The translations under genes and the position numbers were made by a program. A DNA stretch of 64,000 nucleotides, from the NCBI GenBank assembly GCA_013215095.1, contig JABSPM010000028.1, forward strand, positions 1 through 64,000, written 5' to 3'. The notes beneath the pieces were generated by a model that was given only the letters and a program-made list of their open reading frames with translations, was not told the origin of the DNA and did no database searches. The first letter of the stretch is position 1. Each line of letters opens with the position of its first letter. Origin of the DNA: Flavobacteriaceae bacterium. Lineage in GTDB: Bacteria; Bacteroidota; Bacteroidia; Flavobacteriales; Flavobacteriaceae. Below are positions 37,507 through 47,121 of the stretch, piece by piece.

Positions 37507-37874
37507 AATTGTTTTATCAAATACATGGCTAGAAATACCATGATAAACCCAGTAACAAAACTCATAAGCGTATATAATGTAAAACTAAAAAAATCTCCAG
37601 ATTTTAAAAACATATGGTTTTCATAAGCAAAGGTAGAGAATGTTGTAAATCCACCACAAAACCCTGTAGCTAATATTAAGGTTTGACTATGGGAAAAAGT
37701 AGAGTTTTTAGCTGCAAGACCTAAAATTAATCCAATGATAAAACTTCCTAAAATGTTGACGGTAAATGTGCCCCAAGGTATTCCAGATGCTGTGGAGCTA
37801 AGGTGTTTGCTAATAATATAACGCAGTGTGCTACCAAGTCCACCACCAATAAATACCAATAGTAAATTTTTCAT
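37503..37874 (-). CDS. crcB: Fluoride efflux channel CrcB/Fluc
   Basis: Exports fluoride as a dual-topology dimer. The 123-residue protein has four membrane helices and the family segments GGGLGSTLRYIIS, GTFTVNILGSFIIGL and GFCGGFTTFSTF; the last contains the Phe-box and sodium site. No fluoride riboswitch was recognised. The gene begins directly after the stop of the SRPBCC gene with no gap, so it is probably co-transcribed from 38885. Confidence 0.93.
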   Translation of the reverse strand: MKNLLLVFIGGGLGSTLRYIISKHLSSTASGIPWGTFTVNILGSFIIGLILGLAAKNSTFSHSQTLILATGFCGGFTTFSTFAYENHMFLKSGDFFSFTLYTLMSFVTGFIMVFLAMYLIKQF

Positions 37875-38885
37875 TTATTCTTTTATAGGGATATATAGTT
37901 CTGTAATCCAATCTGAAGGATTAGGAAAATCCTTCGGGTCATTTATGTAAATTTCAAAAGGTTTGAGTTCCGATTGTTCTAGAGCATTATCTCTAATGTA
38001 CTTTTGAGCGGCGGTCCATGCTGCTATGCGTTTCGTGTAATTCCCTTTTAAAATTGTTTTTAGAGCTTTTGTATGTGGGATGTAGGCGCAGAGAATACCG
38101 CTATCTTCTTTTGTGTCAACTTCTGTGTTAACAGATAATCCGTTGCTCATAACAAATGTGCTATCCGCAATATTCATGTTTTGATAGACAGTTAATGGTA
38201 TGCCCTTTACAGGAATATTATAAGACATCATATACCTAGCAATACTGCTGTAATGTTCTTTCATTTTTTGACTAATATTAGCGCTATTGGCATTTGTGGT
38301 TTTGTAGAGATAGTAACCGCCACCATAGCTTTTAATTCCTGTAATATTAATCTCGTATTTATGCATGCTTTCTAGAATTAAGTGTTCTAATTTCTCTAAA
38401 CTACGCTCAAAATTAGGACCAACCATTTTATCCATTCCGCCAGCAATAAGCGCAAAAAATTTCATCATGAAAGTCATTTTGTTTGATGTCATTCTTAATG
38501 TGATTTTATGGTCTTTTTCAAAATTCCAATAGACATGAGATATAGGTTGATTTTCAAACTGTAATTCGTGGTGGATTGAATCGTGAGGCGAAATCATTAT
38601 CGTTTTAATCTTTACTGTTCTGTCTTTTCTCTTCCAGCTATAAGAACTGTCAATAGGTGTGTTTTGTGTTGAGCATGATACATTGAGGCTTGAATCTTTT
38701 TCAATCCAAGGCGACCAATTGTCCCAGTTTTGGTAATCTCTAACTTGCTCAAATAGCAATTGCGTTGGCACATTAATAGTTCGACTTCGAGAGACATTAT
38801 ACGTGTTGGGTTGTACCGAAATATAGGTGCAGAACCCAATAATGAGAATTAATAATAGGAAGCAGATGTATTTAAAAACTCTCAT
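37875..38885 (-). CDS. Membrane-anchored SRPBCC/GyrI-like two-domain protein
   Basis: The 336-residue protein starts with a membrane helix or uncleaved signal (residues 4-23). A SRPBCC polyketide-cyclase-like domain follows (about residues 30-175, with QVRDYQNWDNWSPWIEKDSS). The C-terminal domain (about 185-336, GIPLTVYQNM to ELKPFEIYINDPKDFP) is GyrI-like, as in small-molecule-binding AraC effector domains. The combination suggests sensing or handling of a lipophilic ligand in the envelope. It lies directly upstream of crcB. Confidence 0.8.
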   Translation of the reverse strand: MRVFKYICFLLLILIIGFCTYISVQPNTYNVSRSRTINVPTQLLFEQVRDYQNWDNWSPWIEKDSSLNVSCSTQNTPIDSSYSWKRKDRTVKIKTIMISPHDSIHHELQFENQPISHVYWNFEKDHKITLRMTSNKMTFMMKFFALIAGGMDKMVGPNFERSLEKLEHLILESMHKYEINITGIKSYGGGYYLYKTTNANSANISQKMKEHYSSIARYMMSYNIPVKGIPLTVYQNMNIADSTFVMSNGLSVNTEVDTKEDSGILCAYIPHTKALKTILKGNYTKRIAAWTAAQKYIRDNALEQSELKPFEIYINDPKDFPNPSDWITELYIPIKE

Positions 38886-39014
38886 GTTTTGTTGCTTTTA
38901 ATATTGATGTAAAGATACATAATTTGAATGTTTCAGTCTCAAATGTCTAACACTTACAAATTACTTGATTTAAAAATGTTATTTTAGCGCTTAAGAAAAT
39001 AAAATAAAATTATA

Positions 39015-41063
39015 ATGACATTAAAAATAGGTATAACATCATTAGTTTTAGCCGCTACGATGTTTTCTTGTAAGCAAGAGCAAGTTCAGGAAGATAAAAA
39101 AATTAAAGAAGAATTGGTAGAGATGAAAGCAGAAGGGTTTAATCATATGGTTGAACAATTCGCGGATATTAAGCTGTTGAGATACCAAATCCCTGGTTTC
39201 GAAAATTTAACTCTAAAAGAGCAAAAGTTAGTCTATTATTTAACCCAAGCAGGATTGGCTGGCAGAGATATTATGTGGGATCAAAATTATAGACACAATC
39301 TTAAGATTAGAAAAGCACTTGAGCATATTTATACAAGTTATGAAGGCGATAAGACATCGGAAGATTGGTTGGCTTTTGAGGTGTACTTAAAGCGTGTCTG
39401 GTTTAGTAATGGAATACACCATCATTATTCTAATGATAAGCTCAAGCCAGAATTTTCTTCAGATTATCTAAAAACAGTATTAACCGCAACCAAAACGGTT
39501 TTAGAAGGGGAAGCCTTTGATGTTATTTTTAATGATAAAGATGCAAAAAAAGTTAACCAATCAAAAGATGTGGATAACGTAGCCTTGTCTGCGGTTAATT
39601 TTTATGGACCTCAAGTTACAAATGCTGATGTTGAAGCATTTTATAAAAAGAAAACATCTCCAAATCCAGACCAGCCATTATCGTATGGATTAAACTCTCA
39701 ATTAGTAAAAGAAAATGGAATGTTAAAAGAGCGCGTATATAAATCAGGAGGTTTATATGGTACTGCAATAGACCAAATTGTAAAATGGTTAGAATTAGCC
39801 AAAGGTGTTGCTGAGAATAAAGCACAAGGTGACGCTTTAGGCTTATTAATTCAATATTATAAAACGGGCGATTTGCAAACTTGGGATGATTATAATGTAG
39901 CTTGGACAGCTGCTACAGAAGGAAATATTGATTATATTAATAGTTTTATTGAAGTGTATAATGACCCTTTAGGGTATAGAGGTTCTTATGAATCTATTAT
40001 CCAAATTAAAGATTTTGATATGTCTCAAAAAATGGCGGTTCTGTCTGAAAATGCACAATGGTTTGAAGATAACTCACCATTAATGGATGCGCATAAGAAG
40101 AAAAATGTTGTTGGTGTAACCTATAAAGTGGTAAATGTTGCTGGTGAATCAGGGGATGCCTCGCCTAGTACGCCAATTGGAGTGAATTTGCCAAATGCAA
40201 ACTGGATTAGAGCTGCGGTTGGTAGTAAGTCTGTATCTTTAGGAAATATTATATTTGCTTATAACAATGCAGGCGGCTCAGGGAGATTAAAAGAATTTGT
40301 GCACGACCAGGAAGAGCATGATTTAGAGACGAAATATGGGCAATTAGCTGACAAATTACATACAGCCTTACACGAAGTCATCGGACATGCATCTGGGCAG
40401 TTAAACCCTGGAGTAGGTGAGACTAAAGAAACCCTTAAAAACTACGCCTCTACTTTAGAAGAAGGAAGAGCGGATTTGGTAGGACTTTATTATTTATATA
40501 ATTCAAAAATACAAGAACTAGGTTTAGTTGATGACTGGAAATCTGTAGGAAAAGCAGCATATGATGGTTATATTAGAAATGGATTGATGACGCAATTAAT
40601 TCGTTTAAATCTTGGAGATGATGTTGAGGAAGCACACATGCGTAATAGACAATGGGTGAGTGCTTGGGTATTTGAAAAAGGAAAAGCGGAAAATGTGATT
40701 GCAAAAGTAACTCGTGATGGAAAAACATATTTTAATATTAATGATTATGATAAGTTGCACGATTTATTTGGACAATTATTAAGAGAGACACAACGTATCA
40801 AATCTGAAGGGGATTTTGAAGCTTGTCAGACCTTAGTTGAAGGGTTTGGTGTAAAAGTAGATCAGGCTATTCATGCTGAGGTATTGGAACGTAATAAGCA
40901 ATTTAAATCGGCACCGTATAGCGGTTTTGTAAATCCCGTGTTAGTGCCAACGACCAATGTGTCTGGAGAAATTATGGAAATTAAAGTCATGCAGCCAATA
41001 TCTTTTGAAAACCAAATGTTAAGTTATTCTGATAAATATAATTTTTTGCCAGAGGAGAATTAA
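39015..41063 (+). CDS. Dipeptidyl peptidase III (M49), lipoprotein
   Basis: Zinc metallopeptidase that removes dipeptides from the N-terminus of oligopeptides. The 682-residue protein has the M49 zinc motif HEVIGH at 453-458 and the second motif EEGRAD near 482-487. It begins with a lipoprotein signal, lipobox FSC (Cys19), so it is lipid-anchored rather than cytosolic. The fold spans the rest of the chain. It is a single gene with its own terminator. Confidence 0.93.
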   Translation: MTLKIGITSLVLAATMFSCKQEQVQEDKKIKEELVEMKAEGFNHMVEQFADIKLLRYQIPGFENLTLKEQKLVYYLTQAGLAGRDIMWDQNYRHNLKIRKALEHIYTSYEGDKTSEDWLAFEVYLKRVWFSNGIHHHYSNDKLKPEFSSDYLKTVLTATKTVLEGEAFDVIFNDKDAKKVNQSKDVDNVALSAVNFYGPQVTNADVEAFYKKKTSPNPDQPLSYGLNSQLVKENGMLKERVYKSGGLYGTAIDQIVKWLELAKGVAENKAQGDALGLLIQYYKTGDLQTWDDYNVAWTAATEGNIDYINSFIEVYNDPLGYRGSYESIIQIKDFDMSQKMAVLSENAQWFEDNSPLMDAHKKKNVVGVTYKVVNVAGESGDASPSTPIGVNLPNANWIRAAVGSKSVSLGNIIFAYNNAGGSGRLKEFVHDQEEHDLETKYGQLADKLHTALHEVIGHASGQLNPGVGETKETLKNYASTLEEGRADLVGLYYLYNSKIQELGLVDDWKSVGKAAYDGYIRNGLMTQLIRLNLGDDVEEAHMRNRQWVSAWVFEKGKAENVIAKVTRDGKTYFNINDYDKLHDLFGQLLRETQRIKSEGDFEACQTLVEGFGVKVDQAIHAEVLERNKQFKSAPYSGFVNPVLVPTTNVSGEIMEIKVMQPISFENQMLSYSDKYNFLPEEN

Positions 41064-41092
41064 GTACCTTAATAAATCGAAATAATGAAAAT

Positions 41093-41123
41093 GGCACACG
41101 AATCAGTGTGCTGTTTTTTTTTT
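41093..41123 (+). terminator. Rho-independent terminator after dipeptidyl peptidase III
   Basis: GCACAC / GTGTGC stem around a six-base loop, followed by TG and about ten T residues. It lies 30 bases after the stop. Confidence 0.88.
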
Positions 41124-41255
41124 AACCAATACTAATATAAAATTAAAATTATACCATTTCTACAATGATTTGAATTTCAATACTTTAGCTTACTGAAAAT
41201 CTATCTTTTTTACTAGTAAAATCTGTCTAAATATTAATCGAACTTAGGTTAATAA

Positions 41256-41325
41256 GAGCCGTATGATGGGACTGTCACTTACGGTTCTGTAAGGTTTGGG
41301 GTGAAATTCCCCTTACCTACTCGAC
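41256..41325 (+). mobile_element. Group II intron 3'-end relic (domains V and VI)
   Basis: Bases 41256-41288 fit a group II intron domain V: GAGCCGTA pairs with TACGGTTC through one G-U pair, the catalytic AGC triad is present and a short upper hairpin follows. Bases 41289-41316 form a second hairpin (GTAAGG to CCTTAC) like domain VI. The sequence then reads CTACTCGAC, with an A seven bases from a possible 3' splice site ending in AC. No reverse transcriptase frame and no domains I-IV were found upstream, so this is a truncated relic. It sits 130 bases after a terminator. Confidence 0.75.
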
Positions 41326-41394
41326 AATTTACCTTTTGTGATATTTAAATTATGAATGGCTCATATTTTAGTTTTTTTTAATTAAGACATCGCA

Positions 41395-42804
41395 TTATCT
41401 ATCTAAAGACTTAATGTATTGTGTGGGAGTGACCTGAAACCGTTTCTTAAATACTTTATTAAAAGTAACTTTATTATTAAACCCAACTTTGTATGCAATA
41501 TCTATGATGGTTAACTTATTGTCCCCTTTATTTTTAATTATTTCTACAGCTTCATCAAGCCTAAATTTATTCATTAATTCAAAAAAATTCATATTAAAGT
41601 GCTCATTAATGATTTGAGAAGTATTATGCCTCGAAGTTCCTAATCGCTCGGATAACATAGTTAAACTTACACCTTCTGTTTTATATATTTTATCATCTTC
41701 CAGAATTTCCAATAATTTATCCCTAAGTTCCATGGAATAGTTTGGTGTTAAACTAGAGGTTTTATACTTGAATAAATTACCAGGATCTACAACCAACCTC
41801 ACTTTTCCTTTAAATATTTCAGGCTGTGCATAACTTATATAAGAGACATAAAATACTAAAGCGACCATTACTATAATTTGCAAATGAAAAAAGATGGGGA
41901 AATCAAAATACCCGGCGGTGGTGGCGGAATATAAGACAAACGTAATGATGTATAATACAAACATCCCAATGATATTTCTTTGCCATAGAAACTCATGTTT
42001 TCTTTCTTCTTCTACTTCTTTATTTACATCCGTTTTGTGTAATTTATAAGTTAAAAAGCCATATATAAGTAATGATAGTAACTTCCCCCAAAAAATAAAT
42101 TTCGCTTCTTTACTCAAAACATCATCCATATTAAACATGATTAGAAATTTCTCATGTGTACTTAATACATAAAATGGTATTAAATATAGTAACATCACAA
42201 CCGCAGGTATAAAATGACAAATATCCCGAATTCTTAAGGTGTAACCAGAGATAATTGTCTTGAAATATAAATACATTAAAGGACCATATAAGAATGTAAA
42301 TGTTGTAGATGCTAATAAAGTATTTGGAAAAAGATATTGGCAATTAATGAGGTATATACTCAAGTGAATGATAAACAAAGAATGTAGCATCAAGAAAAGA
42401 CTCATTAACAAGTTACCGCTCCGTTTTATGTCTCTTTTAATATTTAAAATGAGGCATAAGAACAACCCTAAAAAACCGGAAAACAAATACAATAATGCTA
42501 AAAAACTAAAACTTGGCTGATATCTTACCTTGAAATTTTGATACGTATCGGTATGCGCAATTTTTTTAAAAAAATGATCATTAATTAACGATAGATCATG
42601 AGTTTTGCGTATATATTTTTTAGCATAATATAACGCTTTTTCTGGATAAACACTATCTGCATAAATTTCAGCATATTTTCTAAAATCAAGAATAGAATCA
42701 TGCTGTACTTTTTTAGACCAACTGTGGTCATCGCTTGCATCAACCTTAAAACAGACTACACAAAAAAACATCAAAAAGACGAGAAGAAGTTTGTAAATTT
42801 TCAA
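41395..42804 (-). CDS. Membrane-bound AraC-family regulator
   Basis: The 469-residue protein has a signal-like start, a short periplasmic helical part (about 25-95), seven or so membrane helices (about 98-330) and a cytoplasmic AraC-type DNA-binding domain (about 365-469). The latter includes ITIMLSERLG-like and VGFNNKVTFNKVFKKRFQVTPTQYI segments, the second being the classic AraC C-terminal helix-turn-helix. It probably senses something in the membrane or periplasm. No target is evident; the M28 peptidase gene lies 500 bases upstream in the same direction. Confidence 0.85.
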   Translation of the reverse strand: MKIYKLLLVFLMFFCVVCFKVDASDDHSWSKKVQHDSILDFRKYAEIYADSVYPEKALYYAKKYIRKTHDLSLINDHFFKKIAHTDTYQNFKVRYQPSFSFLALLYLFSGFLGLFLCLILNIKRDIKRSGNLLMSLFLMLHSLFIIHLSIYLINCQYLFPNTLLASTTFTFLYGPLMYLYFKTIISGYTLRIRDICHFIPAVVMLLYLIPFYVLSTHEKFLIMFNMDDVLSKEAKFIFWGKLLSLLIYGFLTYKLHKTDVNKEVEEERKHEFLWQRNIIGMFVLYIITFVLYSATTAGYFDFPIFFHLQIIVMVALVFYVSYISYAQPEIFKGKVRLVVDPGNLFKYKTSSLTPNYSMELRDKLLEILEDDKIYKTEGVSLTMLSERLGTSRHNTSQIINEHFNMNFFELMNKFRLDEAVEIIKNKGDNKLTIIDIAYKVGFNNKVTFNKVFKKRFQVTPTQYIKSLDR

Positions 42805-43307
42805 AATTTTCTATTGATTAATATATTCACAGTAAAAAAAACACAATAAAGTATAAAATACAGTAAAACGTATAATAGTTTACTTCTTTTTGACGAAAAT
42901 TACCGTTTCAATACGAAATACACTTTCATGTAATCGAAAATTACAAAAAAGTAAAAGAAACATGTCAAGATAATCTAAAACATTTTAATTAATACAATTA
43001 AATTTTAGTGCACTGAAAAAAATAATTCACTGAATATTAGTGGGTTAAGTGTTAGGGTGTTTGGTCAAAGTATTTGTTTTCAGTGTATTAGATAAATAAT
43101 TCTATTAATTTTTCTAATGAATAAACCAATGCTTCTGCTAAAAGTAACGAATTAACTTCAGTTTTAAGTTCACATTTTCAAAATAAAATGAATTTAGCAA
43201 GAATAAAACTCATATCATATTTCATTATTACTTTATGTAAAGTGCAAACTGTTACTTTTGAAAAGTTATAGCTGTATTTTTTAGCTTTTCAGATTAAAAG
43301 TGGGACT
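42805..43307. other. AT-rich intergenic stretch, nothing recognised
   Basis: About 500 bases between the AraC-type regulator and the M28 peptidase. No coding remnant, RNA gene or clear terminator was seen. Short CACTGAAAA and TTTTCAGTG copies face each other within it and may be chance. Confidence 0.5.
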
Positions 43308-44711
43308 TTAATCTTTGATTTTTTGATGGTTCTTTATAGGATTAATTCCGTATTTATCAATCAAAAACACTAAAGCAGTCATTGTTGCTGCCCCCAATTC
43401 TAACTCTCTCTTATTCACGTGTTCAAAGGTGTCGTTTGCAGCATGATGATGATCAAAATAACGTTGCGAATCTGGTCTTAATCCAGACAAGACATTATTA
43501 TCTGTCTTTAAAGGCCCTACGTCGGCTCCACTTCCACCTTTTTTAAAATAATGAATAAGATACGGTGCAAATAAAGGTTTCCAACTTAAGATTTGATTAA
43601 AATTATTCGCATCACAATCAAAAGAAAATCCTCTTGGCGTAAATCCTCCAGCGTCACTTTCTAAGGCAAAAATGTGTTTTTCACCTTTACGATTAGCTTC
43701 GGCTGCATATTTTTTTCCTCCTCGAAGTCCATTTTCCTCATTCATAAACAATACCACGCGTAATGTGCGTTTTGGTTTAATTCCAGAAAGCTTAATCAAA
43801 CGCAGCACATCCATAGATTGAACACATCCTGCACCATCGTCATGAGCACCATCTCCCAAATCCCAAGAATCCAAATGACCACCTACAACCATAATTTCGT
43901 TAGGGAATTCACGCCCAGTAATCTCTCCTATTACATTATAAGATTTTACGTCTTTCAATTGTTTGCAATTTTGCTTGAAGTAAAATTTAATGTCTTTATC
44001 CAATTTTAGCATCGTACTTAAAAGCTCTGCATGATTGGTGCTAATTGCGGCAGATGGAATACGTTGTTCATTAGGCAAATTGCCATAAGTCATGCTTCCT
44101 GTATGTGGATAGTCGTCTAATCTCAAATTCATTGATCGCACAAGAGTTCCTACTGCTCCAAGCTTTCCTGCTTCCATAGCTCCAGAATAACGCTGGTCCA
44201 CACAACCGCCGTAAGCATTAAAGGTTTGAATTAGGGTTTCATCCATAGGCCGATTAAAAAACACAATCTTTCCTTCCACAGCTGTTCTGCCTAATTCTCT
44301 AAGTTCTTCTATTCCTTTAACTTCAATAACCTTTGCCTTTACGCCTAGAGATGATGTTGCTACCGAACCTCCTAGTGCGCAAATATTAACACCTACTGTT
44401 TCTCCCGGTTTAGTCTCTATATATGCAAACTCTGGGTTGCCTCTTATCCAGCGTGGCACCATAACTGGTTGTAACCACACTTTATCTAAGCCTAGTTTTT
44501 CCAATTCCTCTTTGGTGTAGGCAACAGCGCGCTCTGCATTTAATGAGCCCGATAAACGCCCTCCAATATCATTAGATAAATGTTCTAACCATTCATAACT
44601 CATACCGTTAGTTAAGGAAGAATCATATATCTTTTTAATAGTTTCTTTATCATCTTGGGCATGCAATAACATTGTAAACAATACTATAATGCTAAGAATT
44701 TTGATTTTCAT
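43308..44711 (-). CDS. M28 family metallopeptidase, secreted
   Basis: Zinc aminopeptidase or carboxypeptidase of the M28 family. The 467-residue protein has a signal peptide (core ILSIIVLFTMLLHAQ) and the co-catalytic metal ligands in order: GGHLDSWDLG, DGAHDDGAG, MNEENGLRGG, ESDAGGF and HHHAANDTFEHV. A PA-domain-like insert precedes the catalytic part, around GRTAVEGKIVFFNRP. It acts outside the inner membrane on peptides. Substrate range is not predictable. It stands as a single gene. Confidence 0.92.
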   Translation of the reverse strand: MKIKILSIIVLFTMLLHAQDDKETIKKIYDSSLTNGMSYEWLEHLSNDIGGRLSGSLNAERAVAYTKEELEKLGLDKVWLQPVMVPRWIRGNPEFAYIETKPGETVGVNICALGGSVATSSLGVKAKVIEVKGIEELRELGRTAVEGKIVFFNRPMDETLIQTFNAYGGCVDQRYSGAMEAGKLGAVGTLVRSMNLRLDDYPHTGSMTYGNLPNEQRIPSAAISTNHAELLSTMLKLDKDIKFYFKQNCKQLKDVKSYNVIGEITGREFPNEIMVVGGHLDSWDLGDGAHDDGAGCVQSMDVLRLIKLSGIKPKRTLRVVLFMNEENGLRGGKKYAAEANRKGEKHIFALESDAGGFTPRGFSFDCDANNFNQILSWKPLFAPYLIHYFKKGGSGADVGPLKTDNNVLSGLRPDSQRYFDHHHAANDTFEHVNKRELELGAATMTALVFLIDKYGINPIKNHQKIKD

Positions 44712-44775
44712 AATAATACGTTTTAAAGGTCTAAATATAGTTTATCTAAATTTTTGGTCCATATAAATATATCAC

Positions 44776-44800
44776 AAAAAAATCCAGCAAACGCTGAATT
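44776..44800 (-). terminator. Terminator after the PPK2 gene
   Basis: On the minus strand, AATTCAGC pairs with GCTGGATT (one G-U) around GTTT, followed by TTTTT. It lies about 150 bases after the PPK2 stop. Confidence 0.6.
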
Positions 44801-44950
44801 TTAAATATCTTTATATGAATCTAATACCGTTTCCCATTTGAAAGTACGGTAAAAAAAATATTTTTTCTTTTTAAAGGAGAAAAGGGTGTTTTATTCAAGT
44901 CATTTCAAATTGAATAAGAGATAATACATATAATTCTACAATTTACGTTT

Positions 44951-45826
44951 CTATTTTTCGCTTTGCAATTGCTCCTTATACTGTGCTAAATTAGCTTTGA
45001 TATCATCATCTAACTCTGGTGCTTTGATATCATCATATGTTTTTAGAGTATCATATAATATCTTAGCTACAGTATATCTTGCTACAGGTTTATTATCAGC
45101 AGGAATGGTGTACCAAGGTGCATGCAATTTTGAAGTTCTATTTATTGCATCTTCATAGTACAGTTGATACTTGTCCCAAAGTTTGCGTTCCTTCAAATCT
45201 CCTGGAGAAAACTTCCAATTCTTTTCTTGCTTATCTAATCGTCTCAACAATCTGTTTTTTTGTTCTGTCTTGGATAAATTCAGAAAAAATTTAAAAATAA
45301 GGGTTCCATTTTCTGCAATGTGTTTTTCAAACGCGTTAATTTGGTCAAAACGCTTATCCCAAAAGGCGTCGTTAATATCTTCTACGGTATTTACATTTGG
45401 AATATTTTCACCCAAAATATATTCTGGATGTACACGAGTTACCAATACATTTTCATAATGCGTCCGATTAAATATTCCAAATTTACCGCGTTGCGGCAAG
45501 GCGATATAATGCCTCCAAAGATAGTCATGCGCCAATTCTTTTGACGTGGGTACTTTAAAACTATGCACTATAATTCCGCGTGTATTGAATCCTTTAAAAA
45601 CCTCTCTAATCATGCTATCTTTACCCGCCGTATCCATTCCCTGAATACAGATAAGAACGGCATATTTTCCATGAGCATACATGGTATCTTGGAGTTTACC
45701 TAATTTCTTTCTAAGTTTTTTTAGCTCTTTTTCCACCGTATTATCATTTACACCAAGGTCAATTTGTGTTGGTCTATCAGAAATATGAATTGGGGATGTT
45801 ACTTTAAAATTTTCAATATGTATCAT
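44951..45826 (-). CDS. Polyphosphate kinase 2 family protein
   Basis: Transfers phosphate between polyphosphate and nucleotides. The 291-residue protein has the Walker A motif GMDTAGKDS at 63-71, the lid and Walker B segments FNRTHYENVLVTRVHPE, and LSKTEQKNRLLRR. The start is placed at MIHIENF, four bases after the sigma-54 activator stop; a seven-residue extension would run inside that gene. Class (ADP- or AMP-phosphorylating) cannot be settled by eye. It is probably co-transcribed with the activator. Confidence 0.88.
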   Translation of the reverse strand: MIHIENFKVTSPIHISDRPTQIDLGVNDNTVEKELKKLRKKLGKLQDTMYAHGKYAVLICIQGMDTAGKDSMIREVFKGFNTRGIIVHSFKVPTSKELAHDYLWRHYIALPQRGKFGIFNRTHYENVLVTRVHPEYILGENIPNVNTVEDINDAFWDKRFDQINAFEKHIAENGTLIFKFFLNLSKTEQKNRLLRRLDKQEKNWKFSPGDLKERKLWDKYQLYYEDAINRTSKLHAPWYTIPADNKPVARYTVAKILYDTLKTYDDIKAPELDDDIKANLAQYKEQLQSEK

Positions 45827-45830
45827 AGGG

Positions 45831-46997
45831 TTATTTTTTTGACGCAAATAATTTTACATCTGTTTCACTTACCTCTGCTTCACCTAGAATTATTAAGCGT
45901 TCTACAACGTTTCGCAATTCTCTAATATTTCCTGTCCAATCATATTCTTTTAACAATTGTATTGCCGCTTTAGAAAACCATTTCTTAGCAACACCTTGTT
46001 CGTTTGCAATCTTTTTAGAAAAATGTTCTATTAATAGAGGGATATCGTTTCTGCGCTCATTTAATGCTGGTACTTTTATTAAAATTACAGCAAGTCTATG
46101 ATATAAATCTTCTCTGAATTTTCCGTCACTAATTTCTTTTTTTAGGTCTTTATTAGTTGCTGCAATAACGCGTACATTAACCTTGATGTTCTTATCACTT
46201 CCCACCCTTTGAATACGACTTTCTTGCAATGCTCTCAAAACTTTTGCCTGGGCAGATAAGCTCATATCTCCAATCTCATCTAAGAAAATAGTACCTCCAT
46301 TAGCTGCTTCAAATTTTCCTGCTCTATCCTTATTAGCGCTAGTAAACGCTCCTTTCACATGTCCAAACAATTCACTTTCTATTAGTTCAGACGGAATTGC
46401 AGCACAATTTACTTCAATCATTGGTCCTTTTGCGCGTTCACTTTTTTCATGTAACCAATGCGCCACTAATTCTTTTCCTGTTCCATTAGGTCCCGTAACT
46501 AAAACTCTTGCATCTGTTGGTGCTACTTTGTCTATAATCAGTTTAATTTGAGAAATAGCGTCGCTTTCTCCAATCATTTCATATTTCTTACTTACCTTTT
46601 TCTTTAGTCGTTTGTTTTCAACAACCAATTCTTTTCTGTCTAAAGCATTTCTTACGGTATTTAACAAACGGTTTAAGTCTGGTGGTTTAGAAATATAATC
46701 AAAGGCTCCAAGGCGCATTGTATGCACGGCGGTATCCAAATCTCCATGTCCAGAAATCATGACTATGGGTATTTCTGGTTTTATTTTCTTGATTGCTGCC
46801 AAAACTTCAATGCCATCCATCTTTGGCATTTTTATATCACAGAGGACTAAATCATAATCCGATTTCTTAATCTTATCTATACCTTTTAGTCCATCCTCTG
46901 CTTCTTCTACTTTATACGTATCATTCTCTTCTGATAATATTTTTCCTAAGACACGTCTGATTGCTGCTTCGTCTTCTATAATTAAAATTTTAGGCAT
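45831..46997 (-). CDS. Sigma-54-type response regulator lacking a DNA-binding domain
   Basis: An NtrC-family two-domain protein of 388 residues. The receiver domain (1-120) has the phospho-acceptor Asp54 and Lys104. The AAA+ domain (about 145-375) has Walker A GPNGTGKE at 169-176, the sigma-54 contact loop GAFTSA at 216-221 and Walker B TIFLDE at 236-241. The chain ends 20 residues after the AAA+ domain, without the Fis-type helix-turn-helix normally found there. The loop is GAFTSA instead of GAFTGA. No histidine kinase is adjacent. PPK2 follows. Confidence 0.9.
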   Translation of the reverse strand: MPKILIIEDEAAIRRVLGKILSEENDTYKVEEAEDGLKGIDKIKKSDYDLVLCDIKMPKMDGIEVLAAIKKIKPEIPIVMISGHGDLDTAVHTMRLGAFDYISKPPDLNRLLNTVRNALDRKELVVENKRLKKKVSKKYEMIGESDAISQIKLIIDKVAPTDARVLVTGPNGTGKELVAHWLHEKSERAKGPMIEVNCAAIPSELIESELFGHVKGAFTSANKDRAGKFEAANGGTIFLDEIGDMSLSAQAKVLRALQESRIQRVGSDKNIKVNVRVIAATNKDLKKEISDGKFREDLYHRLAVILIKVPALNERRNDIPLLIEHFSKKIANEQGVAKKWFSKAAIQLLKEYDWTGNIRELRNVVERLIILGEAEVSETDVKLFASKK

Positions 46998-47121
46998 TTC
47001 TTTTTAGGTTTTTAGATTAAAGACAAAAGGGCAAATACACTTTTGGCTTTTAATTTATTTTGATGATATTTTGTCTTACAATGCTTTTAAATGTTCTTCT
47101 TAACCCTTTTGTAAAACAAGA

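Noticed and set aside
37875-39014. Fluoride riboswitch upstream of the crcB transcript
   Set aside because: No fluoride riboswitch core could be recognised in the gap before the SRPBCC gene.
41124-41255. Reverse transcriptase or further intron domains before the domain V relic
   Set aside because: No reverse transcriptase motif or coding frame could be read in these 130 bases.
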